From Desulfuromonadaceae bacterium (GTDB lineage: Bacteria; Desulfobacterota; Desulfuromonadia; Geobacterales; Pseudopelobacteraceae): a stretch of DNA of 64,000 nt. The notes beneath the pieces are model-generated. The model saw nothing but the letters and a program-made list of their open reading frames with translations. It was not told the origin of the DNA and made no database searches. The stretch covers positions 62,001 through 126,000 of the forward strand of contig JAQTQX010000011.1 in the NCBI GenBank assembly GCA_028712075.1, read 5' to 3'. Both the position numbers and the translations under genes were made by a program. Shown piece by piece: positions 27,133 to 36,562 of the stretch (position 1 is the stretch's first letter; every line of letters begins with the position of its first letter).

Positions 27133-28533
27133 TCACTTTCCTGACAGGTACCCCTGCATTTTTTCTATCCGCCTGATCGTCTCGGTGCCACCAAGCACCA
27201 CCACAATTTCGGCAATCCCGGGCGCCTGGGTGCCGCCGGAAAGAGCGATACGCACCGGCTGGCCGACCTGACCCATTTTCCAGCCGTTTTCACTGCACAC
27301 CACTTTAAATAGGGCGTCAATAGGGGACACATCCGGCACATCGACTGCCGCAAGCTTTGCCGTGACGGCTGCAAAGACCGCCAGCAAATGACTGCTGTCA
27401 AACTTGGCCAACGCAGCATCATCGTAACTGGTTGGAGCATTGTAGTAGAAAACGGCTCTTTCCGCCATCTCCTCCAGTGTTTGAGCACGTTCCTGCAGTG
27501 TTTTAACCACCGCAACCAGATCAGGGCCGCCAAGCGTTGTAATCTCTCGTGAGGAGAGATGCGGTAGCAGCAGATGGGCCAACCGCTCGGGATCGCAGCT
27601 TTTGATATAGTGAGCGTTCAACCAGTTGAGCTTGTCCGGGTCAAACACCGAGGCAGAGCGCCCGATGCTGCCAATGTCGAATTTCTGAACCATCTCTGCG
27701 CGGCTGAAAATTTCGTCGTCGCCGCAACTCCACCCCAACCGGACAAGGTAATTCATCAATGCCTCCGGAAGGTACCCCATATCCCGATAAGCAATAACAC
27801 TGGTGGCGCCATGGCGTTTGGATAGCCGTGCCTTGTCAGAACCGAGAATCATCGGAACATGGGCAAACTGCGGTACCGGGAAACCGAGCGCTTCATACAG
27901 CTGGACCTGACGGGGGGTATTGTTGACATGGTCATCGCCCCTGATGACGGTCGTAATCTTCATGGTGGCATCATCTATGACCACGCAGAAATTATAGGTT
28001 GGCGTGCCGTCAGTTCGCTGGATGATCAAGTCGTCCAGCTCCTCATTCGGAAAGGTGATGGTACCTTTGATCAGGTCATCGAATGAAGTGGCACCGTCAC
28101 GTGGCGCCTTGAAACGGATAACATACGGGCCCTCCGGTTGGTCGCTCCGTTCACGGCAGGTGCCGTCATACTTCGGCTTGCGCCCCTCCTTCATGGCCAG
28201 TTCGCGTTTCGCATCGAGCACTTCGGCACTGCAGTAACATTTGTAGGCTTTACCGGCATCAAGCAGTTTCTGAACATACTCCTTGTACAGCGGGAAATAG
28301 TCCGATTGAAAAAACGGCCCTTCGTTCCACTCAAGCCCAAGCCATTTCATACCGTCCAGAATTGCATCGACGGATTCCTTGGTCGAGCGCTCAACATCGG
28401 TATCCTCGATACGCAAAATGAACGTACCACCCTGTTTTTTGGCCAGCAGCCAGTTAAAAAGCGCGGTTCTGGCACCGCCAACATGGAGATAACCGGTGGG
28501 ACTGGGGGCAAAACGGACACGAAGTTCGGACAT
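27133..28533 (-). CDS. gltX: Glutamyl-tRNA synthetase
   Basis: A 466-residue class I aminoacyl-tRNA synthetase that charges tRNA-Glu. The HIGH-type motif is '[20 protein letters not shown]' at the N-terminus and the KMSKS-type motif '[13 protein letters not shown]' near residue 240. A zinc-type cysteine group (CYCS ... C) lies in the insertion around residue 100. The ATG at 28533 follows CAAAGGAG. Length and domain order are normal. Confidence 0.97.
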   Translation of the reverse strand: MSELRVRFAPSPTGYLHVGGARTALFNWLLAKKQGGTFILRIEDTDVERSTKESVDAILDGMKWLGLEWNEGPFFQSDYFPLYKEYVQKLLDAGKAYKCYCSAEVLDAKRELAMKEGRKPKYDGTCRERSDQPEGPYVIRFKAPRDGATSFDDLIKGTITFPNEELDDLIIQRTDGTPTYNFCVVIDDATMKITTVIRGDDHVNNTPRQVQLYEALGFPVPQFAHVPMILGSDKARLSKRHGATSVIAYRDMGYLPEALMNYLVRLGWSCGDDEIFSRAEMVQKFDIGSIGRSASVFDPDKLNWLNAHYIKSCDPERLAHLLLPHLSSREITTLGGPDLVAVVKTLQERAQTLEEMAERAVFYYNAPTSYDDAALAKFDSSHLLAVFAAVTAKLAAVDVPDVSPIDALFKVVCSENGWKMGQVGQPVRIALSGGTQAPGIAEIVVVLGGTETIRRIEKMQGYLSGK

Positions 28534-28645
28534 TGAGCAGCTCCTTTGGCTGAATACATCTCTGGTATGGTACTGAACGCCGTGACTATATCACTCTACA
28601 CAACTCCAAAAAAGCATTTTCTCTCCGCAGAGAACGCTTTTAGCT

Positions 28646-28674
28646 TTGACAAAAGGCAGTGCAGCAATGATACT
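28646..28674 (+). promoter_or_regulatory. Candidate sigma-70 promoter of the acyl-CoA synthetase gene
   Basis: TTGACA (28646-28651) is followed after 17 bases by GATACT (28669-28674, four of six consensus positions). The gene starts 32 bases further. A small inverted repeat TTCTCT / AGAGAA just upstream (28619-28634) could be an operator. Confidence 0.45.
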
Positions 28675-28705
28675 GTGTACCGAAAACACTGTTTGGAGGG
28701 AGACG

Positions 28706-30559
28706 ATGCAGACGATAGATTCCTTGATCAGGGAAAGCTGCCAGAAATATAGTGACGCACCGGCGTTGTGCTACAAACTGGCCGGTACGTGGCATGCCAT
28801 GACATACGGCGGACTGTGGGAACTCTCTGACCGGATTGCAGCCGGCCTGATAAAAAACGGCTTCAACGCTGGCGACCATGCTGCGCTGCTGGCACCGTCA
28901 TCACCACAGTGGGTCGCCGCATATCTTGGCATTCTCAAGGCGGGCGGGGTTGTCGTGCCTATCGACAAGGAGCTGAAAGCGGCTGAACTGCGTCACATAC
29001 TTACCGATTGCGATGCCCGTATCGTATTTAGCGCTCCCCCCTGTCTGGAGCTGCTTTTTGAAATATTCCCCGGCATTCCTGTCCTTGAACGTATTATAAC
29101 CCTAACATCGTCCGCTGCAGACGGCTCCAACTCCCGAGCTGTTCAGGCTCTGGATACATTGATCGAAGAATGGCGTGAACTGGTATCCGAGGTGAACCTA
29201 CCGGTAAATCGCCGTACCACCATGGAAGTGCTCGCCCGCCAGATATACCGTCAGCTATGCACGCCAGGGGCCGAAGATACAGTCGATTCCGATCCGTTTG
29301 ACCCTGCCGAGCGGCTTCGCACAAAACTTACCAGAACGGGTCGCCTTCTATCACTGAATGCCCTCTGCCACTCCGCACCACTCCCTGAAAAACCCCGGAA
29401 TCACACTGATACTGCTGTGATTCTGTACACATCCGGTACAACCGGGCGCTCCAAGGGCGCCATGCTCAGCCACGCCAATATCGTTTCCAACATCAAGGGG
29501 GCCGCCAACCACTTTCATCTCGACAACAGCATTCATACCCTCTCGTTTTTGCCTATCAATCACGTGTTTGAACAGGTATGCGGAGTCCTTCTGCCCCTAT
29601 CTCTCGGAGGGAAAGTTTCTTTCTGCGAATCTCTGAAAAAACTTGGTGAGAATCTTGCGGAGGTCAAACCAACCTTTTTTCTGGCGGTGCCAGCCGTGTA
29701 CCGAATGATACTTGACCGAATCACCAAAAATGTTAATGCCAAAAAACTGTCGCAACTGCTGTTTTCTGTTCCGCTTACGCGTGCACTTGTCACCTCGAAA
29801 GTCCGCCAGGCGTTCGGCTCCGGCACCATTTTCATCAGCGGCGGTGCAGCACTTGATCCGGCCATTGGCAAAGGGATGACAGAATTCGGGTTATCAATCT
29901 ACCAAGGGTACGGAATCACCGAAACCTCCCCAATCATCAGTGCCGAACATCCGGGAGCAAAACGGCTCGGCACCATCGGTCGTCTTCTCAATGGAGTAGA
30001 AGTGCGCATTGACACACCAAATGACGACGGAGTTGGTGAAATTGTCGTTAAAGGGCCTAATGTTATGCAGGGGTATTACAAGAATCCTCAGGCAACTGTC
30101 GAAGTACTTTCAGATGGCTGGTACCGCACCGGCGACCTCGGATATCTGAGTACAGACGGCTTTTTGACGATTAGTGGCCGGGTCAAAAACCTTATCGTCA
30201 CACCCAACGGTAAAAACGTCTATCCGGAAGAAGTAGAAAATGAACTGCTGAAGAGTCAGTTTATAGCGGAAGTTATGGTATATGGTCACCGGATCGGCAC
30301 CACATCAGAGGAAATTCACGCGGTCATATTTCCTAACCAGGAAGCCTTGGATAATCACTGCCGTACAGATGGAAGTTGCCCGATGAGTGAAGCGGATGTT
30401 GAAGCACTGCTGAGACTGGAAGTTCAAAAAGCCTGCAACAGTCTTGCTGATTACAAACGTGTACGCAAATTTACCATTCGCGAAGATGAATTCCCTAAAA
30501 CAACAACGCGAAAAATCAAGCGGTTTGCCGTGGAGGCCAGCATCTCAACTGGCCATTGA
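28706..30559 (+). CDS. Long-chain acyl-CoA synthetase (AMP-forming)
   Basis: A 617-residue ANL-superfamily enzyme that activates a fatty acid with ATP and CoA. The phosphate-binding motif is 'LYTSGTTGRSKGAMLSH', followed by 'FLPINHVFEQ', 'YQGYGITETSPII' and 'YRTGDLGYLSTDGFLTISGR', then the lysine region 'TPNGKNVYPEEVE'. An insert of about 90 residues around 150-240 is longer than in FadD. ATG 28706 follows GGAGGG. The 3' end overlaps the convergent radical SAM gene by 15 bases. Chain-length preference cannot be read from sequence. Confidence 0.88.
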   Translation: MQTIDSLIRESCQKYSDAPALCYKLAGTWHAMTYGGLWELSDRIAAGLIKNGFNAGDHAALLAPSSPQWVAAYLGILKAGGVVVPIDKELKAAELRHILTDCDARIVFSAPPCLELLFEIFPGIPVLERIITLTSSAADGSNSRAVQALDTLIEEWRELVSEVNLPVNRRTTMEVLARQIYRQLCTPGAEDTVDSDPFDPAERLRTKLTRTGRLLSLNALCHSAPLPEKPRNHTDTAVILYTSGTTGRSKGAMLSHANIVSNIKGAANHFHLDNSIHTLSFLPINHVFEQVCGVLLPLSLGGKVSFCESLKKLGENLAEVKPTFFLAVPAVYRMILDRITKNVNAKKLSQLLFSVPLTRALVTSKVRQAFGSGTIFISGGAALDPAIGKGMTEFGLSIYQGYGITETSPIISAEHPGAKRLGTIGRLLNGVEVRIDTPNDDGVGEIVVKGPNVMQGYYKNPQATVEVLSDGWYRTGDLGYLSTDGFLTISGRVKNLIVTPNGKNVYPEEVENELLKSQFIAEVMVYGHRIGTTSEEIHAVIFPNQEALDNHCRTDGSCPMSEADVEALLRLEVQKACNSLADYKRVRKFTIREDEFPKTTTRKIKRFAVEASISTGH

Positions 30560-31540
30560 GAGGCATCCCTGTCGGGTGCCACGCCGAATCAACTCATTGA
30601 TAATGGCATACCACATCTGGTTGTTTTTAAGTCCCCACCGGGGAGCAACGCAAATATCGAGAGGGGCGGAACCGTACAGGCGCTGAATGGCAATATGCTG
30701 CGGAAGCCGCTCCAGAAAGTCTGCCACGGTAGAAATATATGCCTCAATAGCCAACGGAACAAATTCTCCGCGACAATACAATTCTGCAAGTTTCGTCCCT
30801 TCCACTGCATGCAGCTGGTGCAGTTTTATCGAGTTGATTGGAAGCCGTGCCATGAGACAAGCGGTGTTTAGAAACGCTTCCGGATCCTCCCCCTGAAAAC
30901 CATGGATAAGATGAGCGCAGATGTCAAACCCTCTGTCAGCTGCCCGATTCACTGTATCCAGAAAATCATCCAGAGTATGCCTGCGGTTGATACGCAGCAA
31001 AATTGCATCATCCATCGACTGCAAACCAAGTTCCAGACAAACATATTTTGTTCTGGCTATTTCAGCCAGTAATTCCAGGGTATCATCTGTCAAGGAATCC
31101 GGCCTGGTCCCGACTGAGATGCCGATCACGTCAGGGTGGTCAAGTGCCCGACGGTACAGGTCTGAGAGCAACCCTACCGAGCCGTAGGTATTGGTGTATT
31201 TCTGGAAATAGACGATGAATTTCTCGGAACCTAGCCGGCGTCTGTGATACGCCATCCCAGCAGCCATCTGTTCTTCCAGGGGAATGGCAGCGACAGTATT
31301 TCGCGGTGAGAACGACTCGTTGTTGCAGTAAATACAGCCACCAGTCCCTTTGCTGCCGTCGCGGTTCGGGCACGTAAAGCCGGCGTCAACATTGACTTTG
31401 CTGATCCGGCAGCCGAACCGGCGGCGCAGGTAATGGCCATATGAGTTAATATGCAGGTCTGGGTGAATGAAAGAATCAGCGGCCACAAACACACCCTGCA
31501 ACTGTTGATAAGATAGTTTCCGATTCAGATCGGGGGTCAT
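30545..31540 (-). CDS. Radical SAM protein, YhcC/TIGR01212 type
   Basis: A 331-residue radical SAM protein resembling E. coli YhcC. The cluster cysteines are in 'GFTCPNRDGSKGTGGCIYC' (unusual spacing with about 11 residues before the CxxC pair, typical of this subfamily). Further motifs are 'YFQKYTNTYG', 'GTRPDSL', 'LELGLQSMDDAILLRINRRHT' and 'HLIHGFQGE', the last also typical. The biochemical role of the family is not established. The ATG at 31540 overlaps thiE by 65 bases; GTG codons at 31492 and 31486 would overlap less, so the start is uncertain by about 18 residues. It is probably co-transcribed with the thi genes. Confidence 0.85.
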   Translation of the reverse strand: MTPDLNRKLSYQQLQGVFVAADSFIHPDLHINSYGHYLRRRFGCRISKVNVDAGFTCPNRDGSKGTGGCIYCNNESFSPRNTVAAIPLEEQMAAGMAYHRRRLGSEKFIVYFQKYTNTYGSVGLLSDLYRRALDHPDVIGISVGTRPDSLTDDTLELLAEIARTKYVCLELGLQSMDDAILLRINRRHTLDDFLDTVNRAADRGFDICAHLIHGFQGEDPEAFLNTACLMARLPINSIKLHQLHAVEGTKLAELYCRGEFVPLAIEAYISTVADFLERLPQHIAIQRLYGSAPLDICVAPRWGLKNNQMWYAIINELIRRGTRQGCLSMAS

Positions 31541-32111
31541 CAGTCCCGATAATGGCCGAAATCAGGGCAATCCCGTGGCAGCCGCTCGCCATGACCTCAG
31601 GCACAGAGATTTTTTTTACACCGCCGAGCGCAAAAACCGGTGATCTGAGTGATTGGACCGCTTCCGACAGCGTTACCACTCCGAGTGGTTCTCCATAAGT
31701 TGTCTTGGAGGGGGTAGCATACACCGGACCGAATGTAACAAAATCCGCACCATTGCGCTCTGCCAGTACTGCTTCAGCGATACTATGGGACGAATAGCCG
31801 ATAAGACGCTTTGGGCCGAGCAGCCGGCGCGCTTCTGACACCGGAAGGCTGGAAACTCCCAGCTGTACGCCGTCTGCACCGACAGCCAACGCGATATCAG
31901 GTCGATCATTAATCAGCAACTGCGCCCCGTAGCTTCGGGTTATCTCTCGCAATTCTTCCGCGAGGTCAAATAGTTGCCGTGACGCCAAATCCTTTTCCCG
32001 CAGCTGTACGCATCTCACGCCTCCAGCCAGAGCATCTGCGACAACGGCAGGAAGTTGCCTTCCTGCCGTCTGCCTGCGGTCGGTTATCAGATACAGGTTA
32101 AAATCTACCAT
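31476..32111 (-). CDS. thiE: Thiamine-phosphate synthase
   Basis: ThiE joins the HMP pyrimidine and the thiazole phosphate to give thiamine phosphate. The 211-residue TIM-barrel protein has 'YLITDRRQ', 'VQLREKDLASRQL', 'LLINDRPDIALAVGADGVQLG' and 'VTFGPVYATPSKT', 'FALGGV', the standard substrate-binding pieces. ATG 32111 is preferred over the GTG six bases upstream. It follows thiG by nine bases in the thiS-thiG-thiE operon under the TPP riboswitch. Confidence 0.95.
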   Translation of the reverse strand: MVDFNLYLITDRRQTAGRQLPAVVADALAGGVRCVQLREKDLASRQLFDLAEELREITRSYGAQLLINDRPDIALAVGADGVQLGVSSLPVSEARRLLGPKRLIGYSSHSIAEAVLAERNGADFVTFGPVYATPSKTTYGEPLGVVTLSEAVQSLRSPVFALGGVKKISVPEVMASGCHGIALISAIIGTDDPRSESETILSTVAGCVCGR

Positions 32112-32120
32112 CTGCACACG

Positions 32121-32897
32121 TCACGAAATCATCCCATCCAGAGGGCTGGATGCGTTAGCGTACAACTTGCGCGGAATCCGGCCGGCTTTGTAAGACAAGC
32201 GCCCCGCAATAACAGCCAATTTCATCGCTTCAGCCATGGCTATCGGATCCTGCGCACCGGCAATAGCGGTATTCATCAGTACACCATCACATCCAAGCTC
32301 CATCGCGATTGCAGCATCAGAAGCGGACCCCACGCCGGCATCGACAATTACCGGAATCTTCACGTTCTCCAGTATTATTCGTATATTATATGGATTGCGA
32401 ATGCCAAGGCCACTACCGATTGGAGCCCCTAACGGCATGACTGCCGCGCAACCAATATCTTCCAGTTTTTTGCAGACGATAACATCATCACTGCAGTAGG
32501 GAAGTACGGTGAAACCTTCTGCCACGAGTACCCGGGCCGCTTTGAGCAGTTCCTCGTTATCCGGGAAGAGCGTTTTTTCATCGCCGAGCACTTCCAGCTT
32601 CACAAAATCAGACATGCCCGCTTCGCGTGCCAGACGACAGGTGCGCACTGCATCATCGGCCGTGTAGCAACCGGCAGTGTTGGGCAGCAGGGTATATTTT
32701 TGGGGATCAATGTAGTCAAGCAGCGACTCTTTGCTCCTGTCCAGATTTACCCGGCGCACTGCGACAGTGATGATTTCAGCACCTGATATTTCAAGTGCTT
32801 GAGCGGTTTGTTCAAAACTGGCATATTTGCCGGTACCAACCATAAGGCGTGAAGAAAACTTCCGCCCGCCGATAATAAACGGATCTGCTGAATTCAT
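32121..32897 (-). CDS. thiG: Thiazole synthase ThiG
   Basis: ThiG (258 residues) builds the thiazole phosphate of thiamine from DXP, dehydroglycine and sulfur carried by ThiS. It has 'RLMVGTGKY', '[10 protein letters not shown]' with the active-site region, '[24 protein letters not shown]' and '[23 protein letters not shown]'. The lysine that forms a Schiff base with DXP lies in 'FVKLEVLGD'. ATG 32897 follows GAGGG. It starts five bases after thiS. Confidence 0.96.
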   Translation of the reverse strand: MNSADPFIIGGRKFSSRLMVGTGKYASFEQTAQALEISGAEIITVAVRRVNLDRSKESLLDYIDPQKYTLLPNTAGCYTADDAVRTCRLAREAGMSDFVKLEVLGDEKTLFPDNEELLKAARVLVAEGFTVLPYCSDDVIVCKKLEDIGCAAVMPLGAPIGSGLGIRNPYNIRIILENVKIPVIVDAGVGSASDAAIAMELGCDGVLMNTAIAGAQDPIAMAEAMKLAVIAGRLSYKAGRIPRKLYANASSPLDGMIS

Positions 32898-32902
32898 ATC
32901 AC

Positions 32903-33103
32903 TTACCCTCCGCCAACAAAGTGAACTATTTCTATTTTGTCCCCATCCGCAAGCAGCCGCTTTTCATAATCAGCTTTCGGTACGATTGCAGCATTCAACT
33001 CAACCGCCACCCTCTCGCGCGCAACCTCCAGCGTTACCAACAGCGAGGCCACCGAACTTCCTGCAACACATTCCACAGAATCACCATTCAGCACAATCTG
33101 CAT
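32903..33103 (-). CDS. thiS: Sulfur carrier protein ThiS
   Basis: A 66-residue ubiquitin-like sulfur carrier. It ends in 'VHFVGGG', with the C-terminal Gly-Gly type tail that is adenylated and thiocarboxylated; here three glycines end the chain. The start '[12 protein letters not shown]' and '[13 protein letters not shown]' match ThiS. It follows a G-rich ribosome-binding site and is the first gene after the TPP riboswitch. Confidence 0.93.
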   Translation of the reverse strand: MQIVLNGDSVECVAGSSVASLLVTLEVARERVAVELNAAIVPKADYEKRLLADGDKIEIVHFVGGG

Positions 33104-33120
33104 ACACCCCCCACAAACAG

Positions 33121-33140
33121 AAAAAACCGCAGCGGCGGCT
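33121..33140 (-). terminator. Terminator in the TPP riboswitch expression platform
   Basis: On the - strand a 6-base stem (AGCCGC with GCGGTT) and CGCT loop run into a T stretch, between the riboswitch aptamer and thiS. This fits transcription termination when TPP is bound. Confidence 0.65.
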
Positions 33141-33155
33141 TTTAAAATTAATCGG

Positions 33156-33246
33156 TCGCGCTTCCCTACGCCGGCATTACCCGGATCAGGTACGAAGGGT
33201 CGCGGCAGGCACCGCTCTCAGTCGAAACTCCCCTAGCTTCGCGCCA
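33156..33246 (-). promoter_or_regulatory. TPP riboswitch of the thiS-thiG-thiE operon
   Basis: On the - strand the conserved THI-box blocks occur in order: GCTAGGGGAG, CTGAGA, ACCCTT, ACCTGATCCGGGTAATGCC and GCGTAGGGAAG. These bind thiamine pyrophosphate. The aptamer is followed by a terminator hairpin before thiS, so high TPP should shut the operon off. Confidence 0.95.
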
Positions 33247-33477
33247 AGGTAGATGATTGGTGCTGCTCTGTCAATCCAATTTATAGGGAATTTAAGGCAC
33301 CTGTTCTGGGTCGGAAAAATGTGACACGTCTTCGCATAGTATTTGCTATCTATCGAAATTGAGGTATATTTCTGGCACTTTTCTTTGAAACCTAATGCAT
33401 TGTCTGTTCTTGACTGCATCGATAGTTTTTGTTGCTGGATCTGGACTGTATCAGGAATCACCAGGAGGGATCCGTCT

Positions 33478-34569
33478 ATGTGTAAAAAAATCTTCATTGG
33501 TGCCACGGGGCAGCATTGCGGAAAAACGACTATTAGCCTTTCTCTCATGCATCTGGCGCGTAAAAAGTACGATCGGGTCGGATTTATGAAGCCTCTTGGG
33601 CCGAAATGGATCGAGTTTGAAGGCAGCATCGTTGATAAGGATGCCGCTATGTTTGCCTCCGTGTTTGGCGTTGAACGGGACGTTTCCCTGATGTCACCGG
33701 TAACATTGACCCCCGGAACAACGCGGCAGTTTCTTGATGGTACTATTGCTTCCGATTCACCGCGCAAGGCGATTCGGGCAGCGTGTGAGGCGCTGGAAAA
33801 GAAGTATGACTACCTGATTATTGAGGGCGCAGGACACGGCGGGGTGGGTTCGGTAGTCGGCATGAACAATGCGCGCATCGCCGTCGAACTTGATGCCCCG
33901 GTGCTACTGGTGACCGGCGGCGGAATCGGTAATGTTATTGACTCTGTCGAGCTCAATCTGGCGCTTTATCAGCGCGAGAAAGCTGATGTGAGGATCATTA
34001 TGGCCAACAAACTGGTGGCCAACAAGCGGGTAAACACGCTGGGGTATTTACAAAAGGCTTTTTCCGGAAGGAGTGTCATGGTAACAAGCGCCTTTGATTA
34101 TCATCCGACTCTGGCTGACCCCACACTGCTCCACGTTTCCGAATTGCTTGGCCTGCCTCTGCACGGAGATTTCACAGAAAGAAGCCGAATATGCCACAAC
34201 ATCCAGTTGGGGGCGGCATCATCTCAGCGCGTCATTGACAACCTCGAAGAGTCGACGCTTTTGATCGTCACCAGTTCCCGGGATGAACTGCTTGTTACCG
34301 CGTCGTCGCTGCACCATATTCCGGAGTATACCAAAAAACTGGCAGGGCTGGTTATAGGCGGCCACGCCCCGGTATCTGCCATCACGCAACGGATTGTCGA
34401 TGACAGCAATATCCCCTACATACGTGTCGAGGAAACATCCTCGGAAATTTTTCATACCTTGCGTGAGCATGTATCAAAAATCGGGCCCGAGGATCATGAA
34501 AAAATCGAACTTATTAATTCAATTGCCGAGCGTCATATTGACTTTGATGCAATAGATGCCATAATCTGA
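33478..34569 (+). CDS. BioD-like P-loop / DRTGG-domain protein
   Basis: A 363-residue protein with an N-terminal dethiobiotin-synthetase-like ATPase domain ('IFIGATGQHCGKTTISLSLM' as P-loop, 'YLIIEGAGHGGVGSVVGMNN', 'VLLVTGGGIGNVID') and a C-terminal DRTGG domain ('RVIDNLEESTLLIVTSSRDEL', 'LAGLVIGGHAP'). The same pair forms the N-terminus of long phosphotransacetylases, where it regulates activity; here there is no Pta catalytic domain. The role is unknown. ATG 33478 follows GGAGGG. It lies between the divergent thi operon and the flagellar flbD-motAB group. Confidence 0.8.
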   Translation: MCKKIFIGATGQHCGKTTISLSLMHLARKKYDRVGFMKPLGPKWIEFEGSIVDKDAAMFASVFGVERDVSLMSPVTLTPGTTRQFLDGTIASDSPRKAIRAACEALEKKYDYLIIEGAGHGGVGSVVGMNNARIAVELDAPVLLVTGGGIGNVIDSVELNLALYQREKADVRIIMANKLVANKRVNTLGYLQKAFSGRSVMVTSAFDYHPTLADPTLLHVSELLGLPLHGDFTERSRICHNIQLGAASSQRVIDNLEESTLLIVTSSRDELLVTASSLHHIPEYTKKLAGLVIGGHAPVSAITQRIVDDSNIPYIRVEETSSEIFHTLREHVSKIGPEDHEKIELINSIAERHIDFDAIDAII

Positions 34570-34658
34570 CTGTGTCCGGTGTCGGAAGCAAAAAGTTCTT
34601 GACCTTATACGGCTTTTGATATTTATAGAAAAATATTCATAATTCTAGCGGAGTTTGC

Positions 34659-34985
34659 ATGATAGCAGTGACACGCCTGGATAAACATCTGATGTACCTC
34701 AACCCGGATCACATTATCTGTATTGAAGAGACCCCTGACACTGTCATCACACTGTATAATGGCAATCGCTATATTGTTGTTGACCGGGCCAGTGCCATAA
34801 TCGGTCGCGTGGTGGCATTCCGTGCCAGAATTTCGCGCAGGGCTTTGCTCCCTTCCGCCCGGCGCTACCTCGGTCGTTCACATTCCCGGCATATCAGCTG
34901 GTCGTCACAAGAGCATGAGACAGACACCTTGCAGGATTCTCACTCGACACGCAGCCATACTCCACTACACAGTCAGGATTACTAG
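34659..34985 (+). CDS. flbD: FlbD-like flagellar protein
   Basis: A 108-residue protein whose first 60 residues match the small FlbD family ('MIAVTRLDKHLMYLNPDHI', 'IEETPDTVITLYNGNRYIV'), encoded next to motA in many flagellar operons. The last 50 residues are Ser/His/Arg-rich and look disordered, longer than the usual 70-80 residues. ATG 34659 has AGCGGAG upstream. The motA start is three bases after its stop. Confidence 0.8.
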   Translation: MIAVTRLDKHLMYLNPDHIICIEETPDTVITLYNGNRYIVVDRASAIIGRVVAFRARISRRALLPSARRYLGRSHSRHISWSSQEHETDTLQDSHSTRSHTPLHSQDY

Positions 34986-34988
34986 CGT

Positions 34989-35738
34989 ATGGATTTAGCT
35001 ACTATTATAGGGTTAGTGATGGGGTTCGGCGCTATTTTTGGCGGAGCCGCCATCGAAGGCGTCCACATATCTGCGTTGATACAGCCTACTGCGGCATTGA
35101 TTGTTTTGGGTGGTACCTTCGGAGCTGCCTTTGTCTCTTTCCCCCTGCCGGCGATCATTGCTGCCTTCAAAAACGTCAAGATTGCATTCCTTCCAGCCAA
35201 AGTTGACCATGAACAGGTTGTAAAAGATATCATCAATTATGCCACCAAAGCGCGACGCAATGGTTTGATTTCATTGGAGCAGGAAGCTCAGTCCGCCAAA
35301 GACACCTTTATTAAGAAAGGGATTTCACTGGTAGTTGACGGCATCGACCCCCAGAAACTGCGCGAAACGCTTGAAGCAGATATCATGGCCTACGAAGACC
35401 ACACAAAGCATAGCATCGAGTTCTACGAAGCGGCCGGAGGATATTCACCGACGATTGGTATTATCGGTGCGGTTCTCGGCCTTATCCACGTCATGGGTAA
35501 TCTCTCGGATACATCAAAGCTGGGGGGCGGAATTGCGGTCGCGTTCGTTGCGACTATTTACGGCTTGATTGTCGCCAACATTATCTGCCTGCCGATCGGA
35601 AATAAAATTAAAATACGCATGAAAGAAGAAGTCTTGCGACGTGTCATGATTCTGGAAGGGTTGATTGCCATCCAGAACGGAGAAAACCCCCATTTTATTG
35701 AGCAGAAGCTGATGGCGTTCGTCGGCGGCGGGCACTAA
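34989..35738 (+). CDS. motA: Flagellar motor stator protein MotA
   Basis: MotA (249 residues) forms the proton-driven stator with MotB in the inner membrane. Four hydrophobic helices are visible, two near the N-terminus and two around 150-205 ('GIIGAVLGLIHVMGNLSD', 'GIAVAFVATIYGLIVANII'). The cytoplasmic loop carries the charged residues that contact FliG. It is six bases upstream of motB. Confidence 0.94.
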   Translation: MDLATIIGLVMGFGAIFGGAAIEGVHISALIQPTAALIVLGGTFGAAFVSFPLPAIIAAFKNVKIAFLPAKVDHEQVVKDIINYATKARRNGLISLEQEAQSAKDTFIKKGISLVVDGIDPQKLRETLEADIMAYEDHTKHSIEFYEAAGGYSPTIGIIGAVLGLIHVMGNLSDTSKLGGGIAVAFVATIYGLIVANIICLPIGNKIKIRMKEEVLRRVMILEGLIAIQNGENPHFIEQKLMAFVGGGH

Positions 35739-35744
35739 CTAGCC

Positions 35745-36527
35745 ATGGCACTCAAGAGGCAACCGGAAAAACATGCCAATCACGAGCGCTGGCTCGTTTC
35801 CTACGCAGACTTCATCACCTTGCTGTTTGCCGTCTTCGTCGTGCTTTACGCTATGGGACAAAGTGACAAGAAGAAGGTTGAAGAGATCATGCAGGCGATT
35901 CAGCAATCTTTCGGCATGGCAACAACAGGTGCAACCGCTCCGAAAGTCAACGTAATCCCCTCACAATCGGTCACGATCATTCCATCCATCAAACCTGAAG
36001 TGAAAGTTTCGCCCATGGGGCGGGCGCGTAGCGGACAGAAAACGCGGGCCGAAGAGAAGGATTTCCGCCAGATCAAAGCAGCCGTCGAGGCGTACCTCGT
36101 CAAGCAGGGTGCCCAAAACAAAGTAACCCTGGAAATAACCAGGCGCGGTCTGATTGTCAGCCTCAAAGAGGCCGGGTTCTTCAACTCAGGTCAAGCGAAT
36201 ATTAAACCTGAGGCATACGAGCTGATCAATACCATCGCCGAGGTCATGACACAGTACAATAACCCGCTGCGTCTGGAAGGGCATACCGATAATATCCCGA
36301 TCAGTTCCAGCCAATTCCCCTCAAATTGGGAGCTGGCAACCGCTCGAGCCACTAACGCAGTGAAATATCTGCTGAAAAATTTCGACGTCGAGCCGGGCAA
36401 AATTTCGGCCACCGGATTTGCCGAATTCAGACCGATAGCCGATAACGCCACCACCGAAGGGCGCGCCAAAAACCGGCGAGTCGATCTGGTCATGCTGTCA
36501 GGTGATGCCGAACACGGCGAACCCTGA
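35745..36527 (+). CDS. motB: Flagellar motor protein MotB
   Basis: MotB (260 residues) anchors the stator to peptidoglycan. The single N-terminal helix 'WLVSYADFITLLFAVFVVLYAMG' includes the proton-carrying Asp of 'SYADF'. The C-terminal OmpA-like domain has 'LRLEGHTDNIPIS', 'NWELATARATNAVKYLL' and 'NRRVDLVML'. It ends the flbD-motA-motB unit, 35 bases from a convergent gene. No terminator was seen there. Confidence 0.95.
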   Translation: MALKRQPEKHANHERWLVSYADFITLLFAVFVVLYAMGQSDKKKVEEIMQAIQQSFGMATTGATAPKVNVIPSQSVTIIPSIKPEVKVSPMGRARSGQKTRAEEKDFRQIKAAVEAYLVKQGAQNKVTLEITRRGLIVSLKEAGFFNSGQANIKPEAYELINTIAEVMTQYNNPLRLEGHTDNIPISSSQFPSNWELATARATNAVKYLLKNFDVEPGKISATGFAEFRPIADNATTEGRAKNRRVDLVMLSGDAEHGEP

Positions 36528-36562
36528 TACCCCGCTTACCAGCTACCTTTCTTAGCCACTAA

